A stretch of 64,000 nucleotides of DNA from Flavobacteriales bacterium (GTDB lineage Bacteria; Bacteroidota; Bacteroidia; Flavobacteriales_D; Crocinitomicaceae), in assembly GCA_947462255.1 (NCBI GenBank), contig CANHOA010000009.1:53960-117959 (forward strand). The letters run 5' to 3'. The position numbers and the translations under genes are program-made. Numbering within the stretch: the stretch's first letter is position 1; every line of letters starts with the position of its first letter. The notes below the pieces were generated by a model. It had not been told where the DNA came from, ran no database searches, and was given only the letters and a program-made list of their open reading frames with translations. Positions 1-9,669 of this stretch are shown here, one piece after another.

Positions 1-354
1 GCGAATGGAAAAATCGATCGAGTTGTCTTTACAATTGAGCGAACTGCCAAAAATCAGCTAACAAATTACGCTGCCATTTTTGATGGATATAATACCCGAA
101 TTTTGTTGGCTATAGTGCATAAAAATGAACAAGAAGCGAAGCAATTAGTTGCTTTTGAAAATATTATTAATGCCCTAAATCCAGAAAACGTTCTCAAAAG
201 AGGCTACTCAATGACCTTGCATAAAGGTAAATTGATAAGCAAAGCAACACCGTTAAAAGAAGGCGATATTTTGCTGACTAAGACGGAAGATTTATTGATT
301 ACATCTACTTGGATAAAAACTGAATTACCTACCGATCAAGAACAAATTGAATAA
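1..354 (+). CDS. xseA: Exodeoxyribonuclease VII large subunit, C-terminal end (partial)
   Basis: The frame is open from the first base, so the gene starts outside the window and only about 117 C-terminal residues are visible. The end carries NPENVLKRGYSM, the conserved XseA C-terminal signature, followed by a KATPLKEGD segment as in other XseA proteins. The enzyme, with XseB, degrades single-stranded DNA to acid-soluble oligonucleotides in the cytoplasm. The small-subunit gene xseB, which often follows xseA, is not found in the 48 bases before rnpA. Identity rests on the terminal motif only, but that motif is distinctive. Confidence 0.85.
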   Translation, partial: ANGKIDRVVFTIERTAKNQLTNYAAIFDGYNTRILLAIVHKNEQEAKQLVAFENIINALNPENVLKRGYSMTLHKGKLISKATPLKEGDILLTKTEDLLITSTWIKTELPTDQEQIE

Positions 355-402
355 TAGATAGAATTATTGCAAGCAGCTAACAAGTTGATTACCTTTGTAA
401 GT

Positions 403-792
403 ATGAACTTCACCTTTGGAAAAGCATATCATTTATGCGGAAAGAAAAAGATTGATGCCGTCTTTCAAGGAGGTGTTAAAATCCATGGATTCCCATTTCT
501 TTCGTATCATTTGCCCCAGCCAAAAGATGATTCAACGTTCAAGATTTTAGTGAGTGTTCCAAAAAAATTTATCAAGAAAGCACACGAACGTAACTACATA
601 AAACGTTGTATGCGAGAGGGAATTAGAAAAAACAAGGAGCTGTTAGAAGAATTGCTACTTTTGAAAGGATTTGGACTGGATATTGCCTTGGTGTATGTTT
701 CCCGAGAAAGAAATGAATCAAATGAAATAGAACTAAAAATCGTTAGTCATTTAAAAAAAATCAGAAATGAATTACAAAATCAACTTAATTAA
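403..792 (+). CDS. rnpA: Ribonuclease P protein component
   Basis: The 129-residue basic protein binds the RNase P RNA and helps mature tRNA 5' ends. The family signature is visible as ERNYIKRCMREGIRKNK (usual form RNR-x-KR-x-xRE), preceded by KILVSVPKKFIKKAHERN. The frame could start at a TTG at 367, but the ATG at 403 gives the usual N-terminus, MNFTFGKAYHLCGKKKI. The 3' end overlaps the start of the next gene by 26 bases in another frame, which suggests translational coupling. The length is normal for the family. Confidence 0.93.
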   Translation: MNFTFGKAYHLCGKKKIDAVFQGGVKIHGFPFLSYHLPQPKDDSTFKILVSVPKKFIKKAHERNYIKRCMREGIRKNKELLEELLLLKGFGLDIALVYVSRERNESNEIELKIVSHLKKIRNELQNQLN

Positions 793-2413
793 GCAATTAC
801 TTTTTAGCGTAGTCTTGCTTTTTTCGCTCCAAGCGAAAGCCCAATCCAATGGTTTTGAGGTTATAAAAAGCCTTGAATTAATGGACCAAATTTATGAAAA
901 TCTCGATCTTTATTTTGTCGACGATGTTCAGCCTGGGAAATTATCAAAAGTTGCTATTGATGCGATGCTAAAAGAACTTGATCCCTACACGGTTTACTAT
1001 GCTGAAGCGAATATCGAAGATTATCGCCTAATGACAACGGGACAATATGGTGGAATCGGATCTTTAATAAAAAAAGCAGATGAGTATGTATACATCAGCG
1101 AGCCATATGAAGGAAACCCTGCTCAAAAAAGTGGTTTGAGAGCTGGCGACAAAATCTTAGAAATTGATGGTAAAACGATGTTTAACAAACCAAGTGACCA
1201 AGTTTCCGATGCTTTAAAGGGGCCAAAAGGAACGGTGGTAAAAATACTAGTGGAACGATTCAATGAAGGAAATAAATTAATCGAAATAACACGTGATGAA
1301 ATTAAAATCCCTGATGTTCCATATTACGGAATAATTAAAGAAAAGGTCGGTTATATTTCATTAAATAGCTTTACCCAAACTGCTTCTGAAGAAGTTAAAA
1401 AAGGAATCATAGCCATGCAAAAAGAGGGCATGGAGCAATTAATTTTAGATTTAAGAGGAAATGGTGGGGGCTTATTAATTGAGGCGGTAAAAATTGTAAA
1501 TTTCTTTGTGCCCAAGGATAAGGTTGTCGTTTTTACAAAGGGACGAGTAAAAGAGGAAAATCATGTTTATAAAACGATGGAGGAACCTATTGCCTTGGGA
1601 TTGCCCCTGATTGTATTGATAGATGAGGGTTCTGCATCCGCAAGCGAAATTGTTGCAGGAAGCTTACAGGATCTAGACCGTGCCGTGATTATTGGAGAGC
1701 AAAGTTATGGAAAGGGATTAGTTCAACGCACCTATGATTTGAAATACGGATCTAAAGTTAAGATAACCATTGCGAAATACTATACCCCTTCTGGGCGCTG
1801 TGTGCAACGCTTGGAATACTATGATAAAGAGTCAGGGGCCAAGCCGAAAGAAATTTCAGATTCTTTATTGCGTAAATTTAAAACGCAAAATGGCAGGGAT
1901 GTCATTGATGGTCGCGGAATAGATCCAGATCTTGCCATTGAAAAAGAAGACTTAAGTCAATTTAGTGCCCTACTGTTTAGCAAAAACATATTCTTTAATT
2001 ATGCCACCCAATACCATGCTAATAAAAAAGAAATCGCTACAGCAGATAAATTTCAATTATCTGATGATGAATACGCTTTGTTTAAAACGTATGTCTTAAA
2101 TGCTAAATTAAGTTACTCGACGGCAGCACAAAATGCATTAAAAAAATTGAAACTAGAAGCCGAAAAGGAGGGCACGTTTGACGACCTTAAAGCAGAATAC
2201 GAAAATATACTTTTGAAAATAAGTCCTGACCCCGCGAAGGACCTTGATAAATATCGAATTGAAATTGCTGAAATGCTAGAAAATGAAATTGTTTCTCGGT
2301 ACTATTTCCAAAAAGGACGTACAATAAATTCCTTTGAACATGATCCAGCAGTCATCAAAGCAATTCAAACGGCATTGGATAATAATTCCTATAATGCCAT
2401 TCTGAAAAATTAA
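767..2413 (+). CDS. S41 family C-terminal processing peptidase (CtpA-like)
   Basis: This 548-residue protein has a signal peptide (cleavage likely after AKA, residue 25), a PDZ domain at about residues 90-175 (GLRAGDKILEIDG) and an S41 protease core. The catalytic Ser-Lys dyad is visible as Ser291 in GSASASEI and Lys316 in YGKGLVQ, 25 residues apart as in CtpB-type proteases. The C-terminal 190 residues are charged and helical. Such enzymes trim or degrade exported proteins from their C-terminus in the periplasm. The gene starts inside rnpA and is probably co-transcribed with it. Which substrate it cuts cannot be told from the sequence. Confidence 0.9.
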   Translation: MNYKINLIKQLLFSVVLLFSLQAKAQSNGFEVIKSLELMDQIYENLDLYFVDDVQPGKLSKVAIDAMLKELDPYTVYYAEANIEDYRLMTTGQYGGIGSLIKKADEYVYISEPYEGNPAQKSGLRAGDKILEIDGKTMFNKPSDQVSDALKGPKGTVVKILVERFNEGNKLIEITRDEIKIPDVPYYGIIKEKVGYISLNSFTQTASEEVKKGIIAMQKEGMEQLILDLRGNGGGLLIEAVKIVNFFVPKDKVVVFTKGRVKEENHVYKTMEEPIALGLPLIVLIDEGSASASEIVAGSLQDLDRAVIIGEQSYGKGLVQRTYDLKYGSKVKITIAKYYTPSGRCVQRLEYYDKESGAKPKEISDSLLRKFKTQNGRDVIDGRGIDPDLAIEKEDLSQFSALLFSKNIFFNYATQYHANKKEIATADKFQLSDDEYALFKTYVLNAKLSYSTAAQNALKKLKLEAEKEGTFDDLKAEYENILLKISPDPAKDLDKYRIEIAEMLENEIVSRYYFQKGRTINSFEHDPAVIKAIQTALDNNSYNAILKN

Positions 2414-2420
2414 GCGCCTA

Positions 2421-3872
2421 GTGAGCAGCACGATAAAAGGTATTTCGAAACGAACAAGCGATAGGATTCACCTTTTCCTTATTGGGATTATGCTAATAGG
2501 TATAGTTTGCAGTAAGTTTCTTATGTCTATCACCCTATTTCTATGCATTGGAAATCTACTTCTAGAAATGGGTTTTCGTGCCTATTGGAAACGAATTAAA
2601 GAAAATCATCTTTTACATCTAATTCTTGGTTTTTATCTATTACATCTTCTAAGTCTTTTTTGGAGCGAAAACATCGCATACGGCCTTAATGATTTGAGGG
2701 TCAAGGCCCCCTTATTGGTTATTCCTGTCATTCTAATTGCTAAACCGATTGCTAAAGCCAATCTCAAATGGTTGTATTTACTATTAATTGTTAGTTTGTT
2801 GATTACGTCGCTTATCAATTTCTTTAGCTATCAATTTTCCTTAGCTAACCATACCGCAATAGATATTCGAGAACTTTCATTATTTGGATCACATATCCGA
2901 TATGGAATTTTATTATCATTTGGTCTTGGCGTCTGTTTTTTTCTAAGCCGCGAACTCAAGAAATATTCTCTTATTTGGATATGTATCGGGGCTTGGTTTA
3001 TTTTCTATACCTATTATAGCCAAATACTTTCAGGGCTTATTGCCTTACTTGTTGTTATTACCATTTTGGTAATTTTTCACCTGAAAGAAAGGAAATGGAT
3101 CTTATTTAGTGGCTTTACGCTGGTAATCATGGGAATAAGTGCCATCCTCTTTTTTATTTTTACACCAAAAACCACTGCGCATAAACAAGCAAATAATATC
3201 GCTGAGATGCGCACGGCATGGAATAAAAGATCACCGTATGCATTCGATAGCCTTGACCTAAAAAAACAACCATTAAAAACCACACTAACAAGGTATTTAG
3301 ATTCAAAAGAACTGCCGCATAATGATCTTGGGCTAAGTAAACTTAGCCAAAATGATATGCATAATGTTGAAAATGGATATGCTGATGTTCATGAAACAGG
3401 GTTCGGGTTTATGGCAAGAATGTACGGATTGAGGTATCAAATACAGCATAGCCAAAATCCAAACGGACATTCTTTGCTACAACGATTGGAATCATGGCAT
3501 ACAGGATGGCAAATCATTCAAAAAAATTGGTTGTTCGGAGTAGGTGCTGGGGATGTCGCCGACGAATTTGAGAAGAAATATAACGAGAATAGATCTCTTT
3601 TAATCAAAGAAAATAGAATCCGTGCACATAATTCATACCTTACCTATTGGTTAAGTTTTGGTGTTTTTGGGATCCTCTTATTTGTCTATTTACAATTCGC
3701 CTTCTTTTTCAAGCAGTATAAGGAAATGAACTATTTAGGTATCTTATTCCTCAGCGTTTCAATTGTTTCTTTTCTATTAGAAGATACCTTAGAAACACAA
3801 ACCGGTGTTACTTTTTTCGCCTTTTTCTATGCCCTTTATGCTATAAAAGAAACAAGACTAAACGACAATTAA
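2421..3872 (+). CDS. O-antigen ligase/polymerase-like membrane protein
   Basis: This 483-residue protein has about ten hydrophobic segments and one long extracytoplasmic loop (about residues 255-395) before the last membrane segments. That is the layout of Wzy polymerases and WaaL ligases (Wzy_C domain). The loop holds a WHTGWQIIQKNWLFGVGAGD segment, which fits the conserved W-x-x-A-W-xxI-xx-P-xxGxGxG region of the family. It probably joins or polymerises surface polysaccharide units at the periplasmic face. The start is a GTG just 7 bases after the protease stop. No other polysaccharide genes are nearby, so the substrate is unknown. Confidence 0.75.
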   Translation: MSSTIKGISKRTSDRIHLFLIGIMLIGIVCSKFLMSITLFLCIGNLLLEMGFRAYWKRIKENHLLHLILGFYLLHLLSLFWSENIAYGLNDLRVKAPLLVIPVILIAKPIAKANLKWLYLLLIVSLLITSLINFFSYQFSLANHTAIDIRELSLFGSHIRYGILLSFGLGVCFFLSRELKKYSLIWICIGAWFIFYTYYSQILSGLIALLVVITILVIFHLKERKWILFSGFTLVIMGISAILFFIFTPKTTAHKQANNIAEMRTAWNKRSPYAFDSLDLKKQPLKTTLTRYLDSKELPHNDLGLSKLSQNDMHNVENGYADVHETGFGFMARMYGLRYQIQHSQNPNGHSLLQRLESWHTGWQIIQKNWLFGVGAGDVADEFEKKYNENRSLLIKENRIRAHNSYLTYWLSFGVFGILLFVYLQFAFFFKQYKEMNYLGILFLSVSIVSFLLEDTLETQTGVTFFAFFYALYAIKETRLNDN

Positions 3873-3897
3873 TCTTTTTTAATTACCTTCGTCGAGC

Positions 3898-4797
3898 ATG
3901 TCAATAGAAGTAAAAAATCTTTTTAAATATTACGGTCAACAAGCCGCTGTGAACGATGTTTCGTTCTCTGTTAAGCAAGGCGAAATTCTTGGTTTTCTTG
4001 GTCCGAACGGAGCAGGTAAATCGACCACCATGAAAATAATTACGGGATTTATCCCCTCACATTCAGGCGAGGTGACAGTTTGTGGTCTAAAAGTAGATGT
4101 AGATAATCTAGAAGCAAGAAAGTTGATTGGGTATCTTCCGGAAAATAACCCTTTATACCTCGACATGTATGTGAAAGAATATCTTGAATTTGTTGGAGGG
4201 ATTTATAAAATAAAAAAGGTAAAAAGCAGAGTGAATGAAATGATTGATGCTGTTGGTTTAGGCATTGAGCAAAATAAAAAAATTGGCGCATTATCCAAAG
4301 GATATCGGCAACGAGTTGGTTTAGCTCAAGCAATCATTCACGATCCAAAAGTGCTAATTCTAGACGAACCAACCTCTGGATTAGACCCCAATCAATTAGT
4401 GGAAATTCGCGAACTAATCCGAACCATTGGCCAGCAGAAAACCGTGATGTTCTCTACACACATTATGCAAGAAGCTGAAGCTATTTGCGATCGTTTGGTC
4501 ATTATAAATAATGGCCGAATTGTAGCAAATGACAGAGCACTAAGCTTGCAAGAAAAAAATGAAGAGCAAACCAGTTATATAGAATTTGATCAAGTTGTTT
4601 CCAAAACGCAATTGGCAAAAATTGTAGGCGTAAAAAAAGTAGAAGCTATCAAAAATGGATGGTTAGTATCTGCTGATCAAAAAATTGATTTGAATAAAGA
4701 AATAGCGCTGCATGCGCAACAAGAAGGGTGGCTTATTTTAACCTTAAAGACCGAAAAGAAAACCCTTGAAGAAGTGTTTAGAAACTTAACCAAATAA
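3898..4797 (+). CDS. gldA: Gliding-motility type ABC transporter ATP-binding protein (GldA-like)
   Basis: This 299-residue ABC ATPase has a Walker A motif GPNGAGKST (residues 35-43), a signature region SKGYRQRVGLAQA, Walker B VLILDEPTSGLDP and an H-loop STHIMQEAE. The N-terminus (MSIEVKNLFKYYG) and the about 75-residue C-terminal extension fit GldA, which works with GldF and GldG in flavobacterial gliding. gldF and gldG are not in the window; they are also separate from gldA in other gliding Bacteroidota. A generic ABC-2 type exporter ATPase is the alternative. Only 3 bases separate it from tyrS, so the two are likely co-transcribed. Confidence 0.75.
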   Translation: MSIEVKNLFKYYGQQAAVNDVSFSVKQGEILGFLGPNGAGKSTTMKIITGFIPSHSGEVTVCGLKVDVDNLEARKLIGYLPENNPLYLDMYVKEYLEFVGGIYKIKKVKSRVNEMIDAVGLGIEQNKKIGALSKGYRQRVGLAQAIIHDPKVLILDEPTSGLDPNQLVEIRELIRTIGQQKTVMFSTHIMQEAEAICDRLVIINNGRIVANDRALSLQEKNEEQTSYIEFDQVVSKTQLAKIVGVKKVEAIKNGWLVSADQKIDLNKEIALHAQQEGWLILTLKTEKKTLEEVFRNLTK

Positions 4798-4800
4798 ATA

Positions 4801-6084
4801 ATGCCGTCTAATTTTATTGCTGAATTACGTTGGAGAGGAATGATACATGATATCATGCCAGGCACTGAAGAAGCGCTAAATAGGCAGGTCTCTGCTGGAT
4901 ATATCGGATTCGATCCTACTGCCGATTCACTTCATGTTGGACATCTAGTACAAATCATGACCTTAGTTCATTTTCAACGCGCAGGACATAAACCATTTGC
5001 ATTGGTTGGCGGAGCAACAGGAATGGTTGGAGATCCCTCCGGAAAGTCAAAGGAGCGAAATTTATTGAATGCCGAAACATTAAACCACAATGTGGCCTGC
5101 GTAAAAAAACAACTTGAGAAGTTTTTAGATTTTGAGCGTGGTGAAAATGCAGCAGAATTGGTTAACAACTTCGATTGGTTTAAGAATTTTTCTTTTTTAG
5201 ATTTTATCCGCGATGTAGGAAAACACATTTCGATTAATTATATGCTATCAAAGGATTCTGTTAAATCAAGGCTCGAAACCGGTATGTCTTTTACTGAATT
5301 TAGTTATCAGTTAGTGCAGGGGTATGATTTCTATTACCTCAACCAACATAAAAATTGCATCTTACAATTGGGAGGATCAGATCAATGGGGAAATATAGTG
5401 ACAGGAACTGAATTGATTCGACGAAAATCGGGCAATGAGGCCTATGCAGTAACCACTCCACTTATCAAAAAAGCTGATGGGACAAAATTCGGCAAAACAG
5501 AAGGGGAAAGTGTATGGCTTGATCCGATGAAAACATCCCCCTATCAATTTTATCAGTTTTGGTTAAATACAAGTGATGCAGATGCGCCAAATTACATTCG
5601 AATCTTTACCCTAAAAACGAATAAAGAGATTGATGAAATAATCAGCCTTCACGAAGTCGAACCGCACGTGAGATTATTACAAAAAGCACTGGCCGAAGAC
5701 ATTACTTTAAGAGTCCATGGAAAGGATGATTTAGCAAATGCTATTCTTGCATCTAAAATATTATTTGGAAATTCGACTACAGCAGAATTAATGGAGATAA
5801 ATGAGCGTGATTTTTTAACTATTTTCGAAGGCGTTCAGCAGGTAGATATTCCCAAAATTGAACTGGAAAATGGCTTAACTATTGTTGACGCCCTATGTTC
5901 AAAATCTGGGTTTCTATCGTCTAATGGAGAAGCACGTAGAGAATTGAAGGCCAATGCAATTTCAGTTAATAAGCAAAAGGTAAACGAAGAATTTGTACTA
6001 ACAAATAAGGATTTAATACAAGGTAAATTCATCCTTTTAGGAAAAGGAAAAAAAACCAACTACATTCTGACGATTAGTGATTGA
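4801..6084 (+). CDS. tyrS: Tyrosine-tRNA ligase
   Basis: This 427-residue class I aminoacyl-tRNA synthetase charges tRNA-Tyr. The HIGH motif is HVGHL (residues 45-49), and the KMSKS position reads KFGKT at about residue 230, the usual form for bacterial TyrRS. The GFDPT and LVQGYDFYYL segments form the tyrosine pocket. The C-terminal part (about 355-427) is an S4-type RNA-binding domain (GEARRELKANAISVNKQKV). It starts 3 bases after gldA and ends 1 base before the convergent queA gene, so the two genes meet tail to tail with no terminator space. Confidence 0.97.
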   Translation: MPSNFIAELRWRGMIHDIMPGTEEALNRQVSAGYIGFDPTADSLHVGHLVQIMTLVHFQRAGHKPFALVGGATGMVGDPSGKSKERNLLNAETLNHNVACVKKQLEKFLDFERGENAAELVNNFDWFKNFSFLDFIRDVGKHISINYMLSKDSVKSRLETGMSFTEFSYQLVQGYDFYYLNQHKNCILQLGGSDQWGNIVTGTELIRRKSGNEAYAVTTPLIKKADGTKFGKTEGESVWLDPMKTSPYQFYQFWLNTSDADAPNYIRIFTLKTNKEIDEIISLHEVEPHVRLLQKALAEDITLRVHGKDDLANAILASKILFGNSTTAELMEINERDFLTIFEGVQQVDIPKIELENGLTIVDALCSKSGFLSSNGEARRELKANAISVNKQKVNEEFVLTNKDLIQGKFILLGKGKKTNYILTISD

Positions 6085-6085
6085 T

Positions 6086-7144
6086 TTATAAAATCAACAT
6101 GGCATCGCCGTACGAATAAAATCGATACTTTTCTTGAATCGCTTCATGATATGCCTTCATCATTAATTCGTGACCGCAAAAAGCAGAAATCATCATTAAC
6201 AAGGTCGAAAGTGGCGTATGAAAATTCGTTATCAAACTATCCGCTATCGAAAAGTCGTAAGGAGGAAAAATAAATTTATTCGACCATCCATCAAAAGGTT
6301 TCAAGTCACCAGTAGTTGAAACAGATGTTTCAATGGCACGCATAGAGGTTGTTCCCACAGCGCAAACTCTTTTCTTGTTTTTCTTTGCTTCATTTACAAT
6401 TCTTACGGCTTCTTCAGAAATAATGACCTGCTCTGAATCCATTTTATGTTTGGTTAAATCTTCCACTTCAACCGATCGAAAGGTACCAAGACCTACATGA
6501 AGAGTTACCTCAGCAAAATTAACTCCTTTAATTTCTAATCTTTTTAATAATTCTCTAGAAAAATGAAGCCCTGCAGTTGGAGCTGCAACAGCACCTTCCT
6601 CTTTTGCATATATAGTTTGGTAACGCTCTTCGTCTGATTCTTCCACTGCCCTTTTTATGTATTTTGGTAATGGTGTTTCACCAAATTCAGTTATTTTGGC
6701 TTTAAATTCCTCATAAGGCCCATCAAATAAAAATCGCAGAGTACGACCACGAGACGTTGTATTATCAATCACCTCAGCAACTAATGAATCATCTTCTCCA
6801 AAATACAATTTATTGCCAATTCTGATTTTCCTCGCTGGATCAACAAGGACGTCCCATAATAGGCTTTCGCGATTTAATTCGCGCAATAAGAAAACTTCTA
6901 TTTTAGCACCCGTCTTTTCTTTGTTACCATACATTCGGGCAGGAAAAACACGTGTATTATTCCTTATCATCACATCACCTTCACTAAAATAAGACAAAAC
7001 ATCTTTAAATAATTTATGCTCGATTTTTCCAGTTTTTCGATGAATGACCATTAACCTTGCTTCATCGCGATTATCTGATGGGTATTCTGCTATCAACTCT
7101 TCTGGTAAATCAAAGCTAAACTCTGATAATTTCATTTTACTCAT
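6086..7144 (-). CDS. queA: S-adenosylmethionine:tRNA ribosyltransferase-isomerase
   Basis: QueA transfers and isomerises the ribosyl part of SAM onto preQ1-tRNA, making epoxyqueuosine at the wobble base of tRNAs with GUN anticodons. The 352-residue length is typical. Family motifs seen are [12 protein letters not shown] at the N-terminus, [40 protein letters not shown] and FIFPPYDF with [12 protein letters not shown] near the C-terminus. It is transcribed alone, convergent with tyrS, and has a Bacteroidota-type promoter box upstream. Confidence 0.96.
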   Translation of the reverse strand: MSKMKLSEFSFDLPEELIAEYPSDNRDEARLMVIHRKTGKIEHKLFKDVLSYFSEGDVMIRNNTRVFPARMYGNKEKTGAKIEVFLLRELNRESLLWDVLVDPARKIRIGNKLYFGEDDSLVAEVIDNTTSRGRTLRFLFDGPYEEFKAKITEFGETPLPKYIKRAVEESDEERYQTIYAKEEGAVAAPTAGLHFSRELLKRLEIKGVNFAEVTLHVGLGTFRSVEVEDLTKHKMDSEQVIISEEAVRIVNEAKKNKKRVCAVGTTSMRAIETSVSTTGDLKPFDGWSNKFIFPPYDFSIADSLITNFHTPLSTLLMMISAFCGHELMMKAYHEAIQEKYRFYSYGDAMLIL

Positions 7145-7178
7145 ATCTATTTTTTAAGGGGCATTTTTGAAATGCTTG

Positions 7179-7186
7179 CAAAGATA
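7179..7186 (-). promoter_or_regulatory. Probable -7 box of queA promoter
   Basis: The minus strand reads TATCTTTG, matching the Bacteroidota -7 consensus TAnnTTTG, about 35 bases before the queA start codon. The -33 element is less clear. Confidence 0.45.
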
Positions 7187-7299
7187 CACTATCTCACCCC
7201 CATTTGTCAAGCGATTAGGCAAGTTTTATTACTATTCTCGTTAAATTGTTCAAAAATGGTTGAACATAACTACACATAAGGCCTTCGTTGTGCACGTAG

Positions 7300-7715
7300 A
7301 GTGATTATCAAATTGTAGTAAATAATCAACTTTCACAAACGCTAATTACAACAATTAATCACGTTAAAGTTGACTTTATAAAGTTTCATTATCCGTTTAT
7401 TAGACCTTTTTTAGTAATTGAAAATATTCGAATGGCTTCCCTTGAAGACATTGCTGCCATGAAGTTAGATGCTATAACAGGAAGAGGGAGTAAAAAAGAT
7501 TTTTATGATTTATTCTTCCTTTTACAACACTATTCAATAGATGAATTGTTTTCCTTTTACACCGAAAACATCCCCATCAAACTACTTTTTGTGTAGCAAG
7601 AAGCCTTATTTATTTTGATGATGCCGATATACAACCAAGCCCAATTGATTTTGACAAAACTATAACATGGGAAGCGGTTAAGAAGAAAATAATAAGTGTA
7701 ATAAAAGCCTTATGA
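7300..7715 (+). pseudogene. AbiEii-type toxin nucleotidyltransferase, 5'-truncated and frameshifted
   Basis: Reading from 7300 gives a stretch with INHVKVDFIKFHYPFIRP and then MASLEDIAAMKLDAITGRG and SKKDFYDLFFLL. This is the typical core of AbiEii/AbiGii toxins (DUF1814 nucleotidyltransferases), which usually sits in the second half of a 200-300 residue protein. The frame stops at TAG 7594-7596. The missing continuation (ARSLIYFDDADIQPSP... to TGA at 7715) is in the frame one base back, so a one-base change near the T5 run at 7586-7590 breaks the gene. The N-terminal catalytic half is absent: the frame upstream stops at 7297-7299. No AbiEi antitoxin gene is present. A sequencing error could explain the frameshift but not the missing front. 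Confidence 0.8.
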
Positions 7716-7727
7716 TTGAACGGAAAA

Positions 7728-9626
7728 CTATTTCGATTTATTTCGTTTTTCTTCAAGCCAAGTAGGCACTTTGGAAGGTGACTTTTCAGGAGAATTCCCT
7801 AATAGTTTTTCTATCAAATCTGGTCGCTTTGCTTTTTCTAATCGTTGTTTTATCCACCCTTGATTTTCACGTTTATACCAAAAGAAAAAACGATTTTGAT
7901 TAATTTTCTCTTCTTTTGTTTTTACAGTATTGATTGGCTTTAAGGTATATGGATGGACGCCTGTGTAATAAATCACCTCAGCAACAGTCATTGGTGTAGG
8001 TGTAAAATCCTGCACTTGTTCCAATTGAAAACCCATGTCTTTCGTTTCTGCTGCCAAATTTGCCATGTCTTCTTCTTCGCAACCAGGATGAGAAGAGATA
8101 AAATAAGGGATAAGTTGCTGCTTAAGCCCATGCTTTTCTGAAATCTTATCGTATTTCTCCTTGAATTTATGGAAATACTTAAACGAAGGCTTTCGCATTA
8201 CCCTTAATGTTGCATCAGATGTATGTTCTGGTGCTACCTTTAAACGTCCGCTCACATGGCGTGTAATCACTTGTTCAATGTACTCGTCGTGATTTCCATC
8301 CTCATTGTTTTTATTGAAATCATCCACTAATAAATCATAACGAATTCCAGATCCCACAAATGCCTTTTTTACCTTTGGATGGGCATCCACTTTTTTGTAT
8401 AACTCGGTCATTGGTTTATGAGAGGTATCCAAATTATTACAAATAACAGGATGGATACAACTTGGCGAAGTGCAACGGGCACAAATTGCCTCGTCTTTCC
8501 CTTTCATTTTATACATGTTTGCAGAAGGACCACCTAAATCAGAAATGTATCCACGAAATTCTGGGTGCGCAACTACCTCTTCCACTTCCGCCAAAATAGA
8601 TTTTTCACTTCTTGAAGCAATAAACTTTCCTTGATGCGCAGAAATGGTGCAAAAGCTACACCCACCAAAACAGCCTCTGTGCATATTAATCGAAAACTTA
8701 ATCATGTCGTAGGCTGGAATTGCCCCACGCTTTTTATATTTTGGATGTGGTAAGCGCGTATAAGGCAAATCAAAAGAGCGATCTATTTCATTTTCATCCA
8801 TTGTTTTGTATGGAGGATTAACGACTAAAACTACGTCTCCAACCTCCTGAGTAATTCGATTTGCTTCCCATTTATTGGATTCAACTTCCACAATTTTAAA
8901 GTTTGCCGCATATCTTATTTTATCTTCAAGACATACTTCATGACTTGCTAATTCAACCGTTTCCCAATTTTTATTTTTCGGCAAGGGAAGTGCTTTATCT
9001 TGAAGAAAGGCAACTTGCTTTAAGGTTTTTGCTTGATCAAAAGGAACGCCTTTTTTTAGTAGACGGAGTAACTCTCGCAAGGGCTGATCTCCCATTCCAT
9101 AAACCAATAAATCGGCTTTTGAATCAACTAAAATACTAGGCATTAATTCATCTTTCCAATAATCATAATGAGTTACGCGTCGCAAGGAAGATTCGATACC
9201 ACCAAGAACAACGGGGACATCTGGATAAAGGTCTTTTAAGATTTTTGAATAAACAATAGAGGCATAATCTGGTCGAAAGCCAGCTTCACCCCCTGGTGTG
9301 TACGCATCCGTGGAGCGTAATCTCTTATTTGCGGTATAGTGATTGACCATGGAATCCATGCAACCAGCGGTGACACCAAAAAACAAACGTGGTTTTCCTA
9401 ATTTCTTAAAATCCCTTAGATCGTCTTTCCAATTTGGTTGAGCAACAATTCCGATACGTAATCCTTCATCTTCAATGATTCTACTCACCACCGCTGTTCC
9501 AAAAGCAGGATGATCCACGTACGCATCTCCAGAAATTAAAATGACATCAAATTCTTCCCAAGCTCTTTTTTGAGCTTCTTTTAAAGACATTGGAATCCAA
9601 TCGGAAATAGGTCGTTCAATTATCAT
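7728..9626 (-). CDS. YgiQ family radical SAM protein
   Basis: This 632-residue protein has an N-terminal UPF0313 domain (FDVILISGDAYVDHPAFG) followed by a radical SAM domain. Its iron-sulphur cluster motif is CFGGCSFC (Cys319, Cys323, Cys326, the CxxxCxxC form). A further Cys-rich stretch, CARCTSPSCIHPVICNN, lies about 80 residues later. The C-terminal YPFKY-like part (YTGVHPYTLKPI) is also typical. The biochemical role of YgiQ proteins is not settled, so no reaction is given. It is a single gene with its own promoter box. Confidence 0.93.
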   Translation of the reverse strand: MIIERPISDWIPMSLKEAQKRAWEEFDVILISGDAYVDHPAFGTAVVSRIIEDEGLRIGIVAQPNWKDDLRDFKKLGKPRLFFGVTAGCMDSMVNHYTANKRLRSTDAYTPGGEAGFRPDYASIVYSKILKDLYPDVPVVLGGIESSLRRVTHYDYWKDELMPSILVDSKADLLVYGMGDQPLRELLRLLKKGVPFDQAKTLKQVAFLQDKALPLPKNKNWETVELASHEVCLEDKIRYAANFKIVEVESNKWEANRITQEVGDVVLVVNPPYKTMDENEIDRSFDLPYTRLPHPKYKKRGAIPAYDMIKFSINMHRGCFGGCSFCTISAHQGKFIASRSEKSILAEVEEVVAHPEFRGYISDLGGPSANMYKMKGKDEAICARCTSPSCIHPVICNNLDTSHKPMTELYKKVDAHPKVKKAFVGSGIRYDLLVDDFNKNNEDGNHDEYIEQVITRHVSGRLKVAPEHTSDATLRVMRKPSFKYFHKFKEKYDKISEKHGLKQQLIPYFISSHPGCEEEDMANLAAETKDMGFQLEQVQDFTPTPMTVAEVIYYTGVHPYTLKPINTVKTKEEKINQNRFFFWYKRENQGWIKQRLEKAKRPDLIEKLLGNSPEKSPSKVPTWLEEKRNKSK

Positions 9627-9630
9627 AGTG

Positions 9631-9638
9631 CAAAAATA
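9631..9638 (-). promoter_or_regulatory. Probable -7 box of the ygiQ promoter
   Basis: The minus strand reads TATTTTTG (TAnnTTTG form) only 4 bases before the ATG. Transcription would start at or next to the start codon, so the message may be almost leaderless. Confidence 0.4.
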
Positions 9639-9669
9639 CGCAAAGAGAATTGGAAACTACTAGTAAGCG

